A DNA stretch of 64,000 bases from Rutpela maculata (Eukaryota > Arthropoda > Insecta > Coleoptera > Cerambycidae). The notes beneath the pieces were generated by a model. That model saw nothing but the letters and a program-made list of their open reading frames with translations. It ran no database searches and was not told the origin of the DNA. How positions within the stretch are numbered: the stretch's first letter is position 1; every line of letters begins with the position of its first letter. The DNA lies in contig OW386292.2 of the NCBI GenBank assembly GCA_936432065.2, positions 14,662,918 to 14,726,917 on the forward strand. Reading direction: 5' to 3'. Below, piece after piece: positions 56,730 through 64,000 of this stretch. Both the position numbers and the translations under genes were made by a program.

Positions 56730-57165
56730 GTACGGTAACTTGGTGATCTCACTTCGAAGTAATTCTGTAGCAGATTTAAATTCAAATATTTTTGGATAGT
56801 TGGATTCAAGATGGGTCAAATATGATACGTATATTAAAAACGAATAAGGGTGCTTTTTCGTCGAGGGTGAGTTTCACTCCAACTCGAAAAAAAAAAACTT
56901 ATAACATTATTTTTGCTTTAACACCCGCCGAGTTACAGGGGATTGAAAACGTTGATTTATAAACAAAAAGCATTGATTTTTCAAACGTTTTAAGCAAAAC
57001 AAAAGTTAGCTTTTGGAAAATAATCCATGAAATAAAAATTTGTTTAGGCTTATCGTTGCCAAGACACAGGTAATGTTATGTGCATTTGAACGTAGCCCTG
57101 AAAAGGTCACGCTCTTCAAACAGTTATAACTCTGGTTTAAAAAATCTTTTAACACGTACACTTCT
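56730..57165 (+). mobile_element. 5' part of a GTACAGTA-type element, interior of the 20-kb repeat family
   Basis: Begins TA then GTACGGTAACTTGGTGATCT, then AAGGGTGCTTTTTCGTCGAG, GAGTTACAGGGGATTGAAAA and CAGCCCTGAAAAGGTCACG. This links the terminus found at 42063 with the interior found at 20340 and 32480. Breaks off at the Tc1-like relic. Confidence 0.7.
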
Positions 57166-57249
57166 GTGCAATAAAATGCCTTACACCCATTTTTTGCTAT
57201 ATTAAATCATTCTTTATTTATTTGTCAGTGTCAGTGGCATATTTTCGCA

Positions 57250-57728
57250 ATGCCAAAATTAACTAAACATGAAAAAATTTTAATTCTTTCTAAAATTGAA
57301 GAGAGATGGTCTATCAGAGCAGTTGCTAACCATTATCGATTGAATAAAAGTACTGTTATGGGTGTGAAGAAAAGTGGGAGGAGGAAGGTAGCGTAAAGAG
57401 AAAAGACGATTCAGGCCGATCGAGAAGTTCAAATATCGTTCAAGATGAAGCACTCCTTGGCTATTTGAGGAAAAATCCGTTTCAAATAGCAGGAGACGCT
57501 GTGTTCATGACAAATTTTCCAGCATCGAGGTCAACAGCTAGCCGAAGGATAGGAAAATCGGAAATAAAAAACTGTACAAGTTCCAAGAAGACCATATTAA
57601 CAGAAGAACAGAAACAAGCCCGCATTATGTTTTGTTTAAATTGTGTCTATCGCCCGTTTTGGAACAATGTTGTGTTTACCGATGAAAAAGTTTTTCGGTC
57701 TTGTAATGACATATGTACAAAATATTAG
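57250..57728 (+). pseudogene. Tc1-like transposase fragment (N-terminal half)
   Basis: From ATG at 57250 the frame reads MPKLTKHEKILILSKIEERW and SIRAVANHYRLNKSTV, a paired-type helix-turn-helix. After a one-base shift it continues WEEEGSVKRKDDSGRSRSS (GRPR-like linker) and later LTEEQKQARIMFC and NNVVFTDEKVF, where the D is the first catalytic Asp of the DDE/D domain. The stop at 57728 leaves about 160 codons of the roughly 340 usual. The second Asp and the third acidic residue are missing. Non-functional. Confidence 0.85.
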
Positions 57729-57734
57729 GTTACA

Positions 57735-58335
57735 TTATTTACACAATAATAGTAGAGTGCATTAATACGCTTATTTTGACTTCCGTGGGGGTTTCGTTGT
57801 TACAAGCTGAATTTGATATAAAATTAATGATGATATACTGATGTTTCAAAATCAAAGCCGTCAAAAATGTCCTACTCAAAAGGTCATTATAATCAAAAAA
57901 CGAGTTATTTCTTAGTGAATTAGGTGTTTTGATATTTCTATTTTAGAGTAATAGCAAATTCTTTTAACCATGAACAGAACTAGTCAAAATAAATAGATTT
58001 TCTAACAGAACCACCTCGAGAAATCATGCCTGCTCCCCCTGCCGCCCCTCAAAGGGGCTGTCTGTATCTGCCTATATATATATATTTTTTTTTTCCTCAA
58101 AAACGGTAGGAGCTAGAGGAATGATCTTGGCGCCATTCGATAGAGTATAAGATTTTGCATAAGACCTTCCATTTGCTTTTTGCTATTTTTTTTAAGGCCC
58201 CACAGCAAAAAAAGGAGCCTTCCAACAACGACACATGTTTGGCTATACCTTTAAAACGGCCCAATAAATCAAAATTCTACAAGATATAAAAAATAAAGAC
58301 CATTATTTTTTCTATCGATTGGTATATTATTTGTA
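57735..58335. other. no recognised gene; (TA)n and T-run at 58070-58095
   Basis: AT-rich stretch with a (TA)n T-rich tract. Nothing else recognised. Confidence 0.5.
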
Positions 58336-58338
58336 TAA

Positions 58339-58577
58339 GTTATTTGTTTATATAAAGCCGTCAGTGGCATACAAAGAGAAAGATACACATGTGCATAATG
58401 AATTTATTTAAAATAATTTATTATTGTTGTTACACGAAAATATTGATTGTACCTGTTCAAAATTATTACATTATTATTGTTTTTAACAACAATAATAAAT
58501 TATTTTAAATAAATTCATTATGCACATGTGCATCTTTCTCTTTGTACGCCACTGACGGCTGTATATAAACAAATAAC
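58339..58577. mobile_element. Nearly perfect hairpin MITE, two 93-base arms
   Basis: 58339-58431 and 58485-58577 are inverse with three mismatches in 93 positions by my reading. They begin GTTATTTGTTTATATA and CAGCCGTCAGTGGC. The loop is 53 bases. Such low divergence between arms means recent origin or ongoing conversion. Confidence 0.95.
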
Positions 58578-58584
58578 ATATTGA

Positions 58585-58765
58585 GGCCATATTGAGGGTG
58601 CAACAAAAATATTTCTGACTTCACATGCGTGATCAGCAAGCCCAAGAACATAAATAATATAAGTTTCAATAATTTATTTTCAGTACTAAGTTGATTATTG
58701 ATTTTTTGATTTTAGGGGTGGATTTCACCCTTTTAGAGGTAAAAGCAGATCTATTTGAAGAAAGA
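58585..58765 (+). mobile_element. Uninterrupted copy of the repeat at 23435
   Basis: TATTGAGGGTGCAAC, GCGTGATCAGCAAGCCCAAG and GGGGTGGATTTCACCCTTTT run in the same order as at 23455-23600 and continue into GTAAAAGCAGATCTA, found at about 24315 beyond the nested MITE. Confidence 0.7.
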
Positions 58766-58769
58766 AAGT

Positions 58770-60720
58770 AAATAAAAAATGGAAAACATTCGCAATAAAA
58801 TTTCGAACAGATCTAGATACACTAGACCCCTCAGATAAAAAAATAAAAAGCCAATATACAAGCTGTTGTGCTAAATGCATTCTTCTTCTGAATATAATTT
58901 TCCAAATTTCGTTAATTTCAAATCTCGACCTAACTATCAATAAAATTAATTTTAAATTTAATTATGCCTGAAGTTCGGCCTTTTTACCATACAATATAAT
59001 CATTAACTGTTTCACAGAATCGATAAGCAAATCTGAATGGGTCGAACAAAGGTTCCCACCGGATTTGGCCCAGACGCTGGTCTCAGCAAAAGATAACCCA
59101 ACGGACTTTTGGAAGTCTTGGGACGTGAGACAAAACTAAGTCAGTTCGGTCCACCGCTTCGTTTGATAAAGGCTCGACTCCGGCGAGAAACGTGATTTCC
59201 GTCGAAACATTTTAAATCAATTTTTTTGGTCGTTAAATACTATATTTTTCTAATTCAAAGTACGTAATTGTTAATTTCAACGGATGTCAAAATTTATTTT
59301 TTTGGAAGCATTTCAAGTGTAAGAATAATTCTTCGAATAGTTTGTGAGGTGTAACCACAAAACGTTCCATACAGGGTTTGACGCCCAGGATTAACCTCCA
59401 AAGGGGGGGGGGGGGGGTTATAATCAAATGGTCCGAGGAAACAAGCCGTTTCCTCCGGTTTTGTGTCTAATTTAAGATTTGTGCGTTTTCTCGTCATATT
59501 TTATCTCAGTAAATTAGTAATAATCAAGACTTGTTTTTTATTTAATTCCGACGTGTTCGTCGTTTCCTAGATAAACCTGGGTTTTCTTTACCAAATATTG
59601 AACCGGCACTTTATACAAATCGTCAGGGCTACGTACCAGCTTCCCAAGAGCGTGTAAGATCTACGACTACCCAAACAACCCCCTTCCGAGGGAGTAGTTT
59701 GTAACACTGTCCATTTTATCAGATCCTCGAGAATATCTCGCTTAATATCAACTGTGCAAAAACATTGTTTTCGCAAAAATTGTGTCGGTTTCTATACGCC
59801 ACAAAACGGTTTAAAAACATTTGAAATCCATGGCCTACTTTAGGAGTCTCGAAAATGCGGAATATGTCTAAGCCAGATATCTTCGTTATTTGAAAGGATA
59901 TGAAAAACTTTTCAAGACGAAATTTGTTCGTAAAATAAAGCTTTTTAATGGGGTTTTATCTAAATTTTCTCAGAACACCTGAATTTCGAGATTTACTCTT
60001 CAGGGTGTTAAAGAAATTTCTGGAAACAGGCGGCAAATGGTAATATTAAATAGAGTATTTCCCTCTTTCCAACGATATATCATATGCCACATTTATTCAT
60101 TAAAACTAAGCAGGTAATTACAAAAATATTTTTTAAATCAACATTTTCTTCGAATTTGATTTTGGTGGATGTATACAAGAGCTATTTATTATAAAAAATC
60201 CTTATTGTGGTAATATTTTCAGCTCGCGGTATTATAATGCGCTACTGATATTCTCTCTTTTGTTCTTTAACTTCTCGCTATTTCAAATTACGCCACGGTG
60301 TCTAGAATTGCCGGCAGAGTCGTGCGAGATCGCGACACTCAATGAATTCCGCCAGAAAACTGTTTTATTTTTCTGGGAAAATTTGTCACATGAAATTAGA
60401 TATCGATTTCCAAGGTGCCCAGATCACGAAATTAAATTAAATTTATAATCTTGCATATAATTAAAATTGTTATATGCATTTTTATTTTTTCTTCTTGAAT
60501 ATTTAATGTATTTCAATGTTTTACCACGTACCGTTTGAAAACGAATGGAAAATAAAAAAATCTTTAAGGCCAAAAGAAATTTGTCCACATATGAATTATT
60601 AAAAACTGCATATAACATTTTTTATTGCGTAGTTGCGATGAAAGGAATTAAAAGAAACCTTAAAATGTACAAAAATAAAATAACCACACATACAATAGTG
60701 AAGTAAAATACAAGTTAAAA
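58770..60720. other. Unique-looking sequence with homopolymers, no gene recognised
   Basis: A G-run at 59406-59418 is present. A region at 59980-60100 shares GGGTGTTAAAGAAATTTC-like and CCAACGATATATCATATG phrases with the MITE end at 15880-15950. No coding motif. Confidence 0.4.
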
Positions 60721-60721
60721 A

Positions 60722-62230
60722 TTAATTACTAAAATTAGCAGTAAAATATTCTGTAACAGAATAGAAACTAAACCTTATTAATGGATTACTTACAGCGGCT
60801 TTAAATTCATTTAATCTTTCAAGATTTTTAATATTAGCATTATTATTAAAAAGTTTTATACCCATAACAGTGGGGCCATTAGTGACCAGAGACAATCGGT
60901 GATGCGGAATACTTATATTGAAATTCATCATAAGCCCATAACGGGAACTTCCATCTCGAGCTTGTATGAAGTTCTCTGGATTTGATTTCACAAAAACTAG
61001 GAGTTAAATATATACAGTGTCAGAAAATGTTTCATTTGGGTCGGCAATGAGAGCAAGCGAGAACGAAGCAACTAGGCTATTCTTTTTTATCGTATAACAC
61101 ATCCTACTCGTGCCACCTGCTTTCCCCACCACATGTACGTGGGCAGCTCTGTCTGCGGGAAATGTAAAGAATTATTTGACTCGTTTTGAAAGTATAACGA
61201 GTTAAATAATTTTAGTTATTAAAGCACGTAATAATATTACCTATACTGAACAGAGCCAACTACAATAAATGGTACTGAAATTTTTAATAGCAATGATGTA
61301 CGTGTTTTCCTGATCGCGCGTCATTATTTGCTCCCTCTACTAGAGCACTGGTACACGCCTTTGTTGTAGGCGGTCTGTCAAGCCTTTGAAACTATGCCTG
61401 CCACGCAAATCCAAAATCTTCCGATACTGTATAAGGAAGATACGGTTAGTATATTTAATTGCTTAAATAGTTTTCCACGAGATGCAGTGATAGGTCTAAA
61501 TAGCATCGTGCGAATATTTTTTTCTGGATTATCAAGATTTTATTGACTCTAGAGCAATTTCCCCAGCATAAAATAGACGAGTGTATAGTTAATAGACTAG
61601 TGTATATGTGCAAAATAATATGACTCTACAATGTGTAAGTTAATTTTACTTCTCATTTGCCATGATACGAACCAATGTGTAGATAATTTTTTCAACAAAA
61701 TATCAATTTCAATGCTCCAGGTTAAATGGGCGTCAAGATGTAATCCTAAAAACTTAACAGAGTTATTTTGCTGAATGCTCATATTATTAATTTTTACAAG
61801 AAGATTTTGGTTGATTTCTTTAGCAGAAAAAAACAATAATTCGGTTTTTGAATTATTTGATGATAAACCATTGTTAGAACAAAATGTATGTATGTATTAT
61901 TTACGGCAACATTTGCATATAAGCTGAGTTCAGCCATATTTGATGCAGATAGCAGTAGATGAATCAGCAAATAAAGACACAAATGCATTATCAAAATGAT
62001 CAACAATGTCGTTTATGAAAATTATAAAGAACAATGGTCCCAGCACACTCCCTTGGGGGACGCCCATGGTGACTAAGCTAGTATCAGATTCATAAACAAC
62101 ACCGCTGCTCTTTATAACAACTTTCTGTGTCTTATCCATCAAATATGACTTCAGCCAGTTTGAAGCAGTATTTTTTATTCCATATGTATCTAGTTCATTA
62201 ACAGCAACTTCAGATTTACTGTATCAAACC
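60722..62230 (-). pseudogene. L2/CR1-like LINE: RT domain to C-terminus, split by a MITE
   Basis: Read from high to low coordinate: WLKSYLMDKTQKVVIKSS, GVPQGSVLGPLFFIIFINDI, a damaged catalytic box FADSST in place of FADDTT, GLSSNNSKTELLFFSAKEIN, FLGLHLDAHLTW, then PITASRGKLFKQLNILTVSS. The MITE at 61015-61429 follows. Past it the frame resumes LYI and VKSNPENFI, SIPHHRLSLVTNGP and LERLNEFKAAV, the conserved C-terminal tail. With the MITE removed the coding sense reads straight across the junction apart from one stop. Several frameshifts and the lost second Asp make it inactive. Confidence 0.85.
61015..61429. mobile_element. 415-base Tc1-type MITE with CAGTGTCAGAA ends and TA flanks
   Basis: The left end TA then CAGTGTCAGAA and the right end CTTCCGATACTG then TA are imperfect inverses. 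CAGT termini with TA duplication are typical of Tc1-like elements. It lies within the C-terminal coding part of the LINE. No reading frame of note. Confidence 0.8.
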
Positions 62231-62234
62231 CACG

Positions 62235-62600
62235 CTAGGAATTAAATGTTTTTCATAATGATTAAACTAAGGAACAATTTTAGACATGTCCGAAAAAAAG
62301 AAAATTGGCTGTAGTTTTCAAAATGGCATCCATTTATAAAAAAAACTGTTACCAATGTTGTTTGGGCAAAAACTTTTTTAAATAATAAGTAACAAAAGTA
62401 ATTAAATATTTTAAACTTATTATTTAAATACTTTCTGAATATTTAAATATTTTGGTAACAGTGAAATATTTTGAAGCATAATTAAGTGTAACAATAGCCT
62501 TTAATGGCTAAACTTCACCAAATTGTATTTTCTATTTTTGTAGAAATCAATAAAGAATTACTATTATCATTATCATCATTATTATTATATTAAATACTAT
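62235..62600 (+). repeat. Possible retroposon 3' end with AATAAA and (ATC/ATT)n tail
   Basis: GAAATCAATAAAGAATTACT precedes a (ATTATC)n then (ATT)n run at 62562-62590. The upstream body is not recognised. Confidence 0.35.
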
Positions 62601-62814
62601 TTGACTATTTGAGCTGTCAAAATTTTAGGTTTCATGACTTTCATGAACTTCTACAACACTATTTTAATACCTCTATACTTAATCAGTTCTAGTTGGGTAT
62701 TGGACTTTTACTTATCTGTAAAGCTAGTAGACCTTTGCGTCTTCTGCAAATACCCAAATAAAGCACAGAGACTATGATACTAGAATACCACTATTTAGTG
62801 GATTGTGTGGATAC

Positions 62815-63690
62815 TGAACGCCGTGCCCCCGCAAACTGCCAAAAACCATCCCCAAACGGGGATTAACGCTATTATAATTGTTTGAGGGACTCTCACTTGA
62901 TGATCCCCCGTTTTCGAGAATGCTGAACACTGTGGTTCTGGTGGAATTCCTCCCCGTAAATGGCCAATAACAACCATCTAAAAGAGTGAGAGTGCGTTCT
63001 CAGCATACCCCCGGGCAGAGCTCCCCCCCCGTTTTTGACGTCAACAAAGTAGTCATTTTCATTTACTGTAGAGCTGAAAAAAGATGAATGTATATTTGTG
63101 TACATATTTTGTGGGGAAAATAGGTTAATATGATAACTGAAACATCTGATTTATAATTTTCTTACATTATAAAATACAATGCTAAAAAAAAATTAAACCA
63201 ATAAGTAAATTTATTTTCATTTCAAATTTATTTTCTACGTTCTTTGAACCCGTGCAGTTACACTCATTATGAAAATGCGATGGGGTATTTTTTTGCTATT
63301 GAGGGGGTGAACGAGTGTCATGCTCTCGATTCGTGGTCCTCTACGTGTTCGGCATGCTCGAAAATGGGAGGGAAACCTTTTTGTCCAGTGGTATGATGAG
63401 AGTGCTCTCTCACTCCTGTAGAGGGTGGTTATTGGTTGTTGAGGGGGTGGGCGGGTGTAAAGCACGGGTTTCAGAGTCTTCCCCATATTGGCATGCTAGA
63501 AAACGAGGCATCATTAAGTTAGATTCCGTGAAAAATGATAAATACGTGTTTGACACTGTTTGGGAGTGGTTTTTGGCCGTTTGCGGGGGTGGATCACCCC
63601 AACGAGAAATTCTACCACCACCATAGTGTCAGCATCCTCTAAAACGGGGGAGAACTACTTTGGTTGCATCACACAATACTCGGGATTTTC
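62815..63690. mobile_element. Foldback repeat of the GGTTTTTGGCCGTT family
   Basis: CCGCAAACTGCCAAAAACCA (62829) is inverted at 63570 as TGGTTTTTGGCCGTTTGCGG. Further inverse pairs occur (near ATGGCCAATAACAACCATC at 62960 and GGTGGTTATTGGTTGTTG at 63424). Phrases such as GGCATGCTCGAAAATGGGAG link it to the 53-kb element. Exact ends not determined. Confidence 0.6.
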
Positions 63691-63694
63691 GGGT

Positions 63695-64000
63695 CTCTTT
63701 TTGACTCATACAATCCACAAATTCTGTTCAACTGTTCTCTGTCACAATCACAAAACGTATACACTAACAGTTAACACTTACTGTCTCTGTCTGCTCTCAA
63801 CCAACTTTCTGGGAATCAAGACGTGAATGACTGAAGACTGAATGATGCAATATATTTATTAACTACATAGTACAGTACATGTCTTGATTCTTAACGAGTA
63901 TCTGCCTGTCTCCATGATGTATTTGGTTATATTTGTCGTATTTATTTACATAATTTTGAGATTCAAATACTTAGAGGATATTCAAATATTTCTGAATGTA
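63695..64000. other. no recognised gene
   Basis: Ordinary sequence to the right edge. TAGTACAGTACATG at 63868 resembles a GTACAGTA terminus but nothing after it matches the family. Confidence 0.4.

Noticed and set aside
63868..63885. TAGTACAGTACATG as another GTACAGTA terminus
   Set aside because: Adjacent bases do not match any subterminal sequence of the families seen here.

Overview
The window looks like AT-rich, gene-poor nuclear DNA from an arthropod, most likely an insect with a large repeat-rich genome. Supporting signs are insect-style LINE fragments with RNase H or C-terminal zinc-knuckle domains, mariner-like transposase relics of the type usually annotated with DUF4817, tRNA- and 5S-rRNA-derived SINE-like modules, short GT-AG introns of 57 and 60 bases inside transposon relics, and many terminal-inverted-repeat (TIR) elements flanked by TA. 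I cannot resolve the order; beetle or true bug is a guess. I found no convincing host gene exon. Nearly every protein-like signal is a decayed transposable-element fragment.

Layout. 0-14 kb: a LINE reverse-transcriptase relic running off the left edge; an inverted pair of Helentron-like ends enclosing about 1.5 kb of 9-base minisatellite and a shuffled mosaic of direct and inverted repeats; two tandem 3' ends of an R2/NeSL-like LINE (8.1-9.8 kb, minus); a LINE with RNase H (10.6-11.5 kb); a 2-kb TIR element (11.65-13.63 kb). 14-20 kb: a tRNA-like module, LINE scraps, a mariner C-terminus, then the most interesting coding relic, a TIR-bounded DNA transposon (16.2-19.0 kb) encoding a FEN/PIN-like nuclease-type protein with a Cys-rich CXC tail, followed by a mariner relic with an intron. 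20-32 kb: a 5S-derived SINE inside an older repeat, four long-TIR elements with TA flanks, and an ACGT-palindrome element with a tRNA-like core; the last TIR element (29.2-31.6 kb) carries a second CXC-type coding remnant. 32-47 kb: a 240-base tandem repeat, two more LINE relics, and two copies of a long-TIR element (GTACAGTA ends) carrying nested insertions. 47-64 kb: a 3-kb inverted-repeat element with several nested insertions, a LINE RNase H relic and another LINE RT relic, each split by a TA-flanked MITE, a Tc1-like transposase relic, a nearly perfect 93-base hairpin element and more foldback repeats.

How it fits together. This is a many-layered nest of insertions rather than a gene system. 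Several families share termini (GTACAGTA with TA) while differing inside, and several unrelated families share internal sequence phrases, which suggests exchange between elements or cross-mobilisation by a few transposases. Insertion order can be read from target duplications, from one pre-insertion-like site and from reading frames that continue across insertions. The candidates for an undescribed system are the FEN-like plus CXC transposon, and the ACGT-palindrome elements with a tRNA-derived core.
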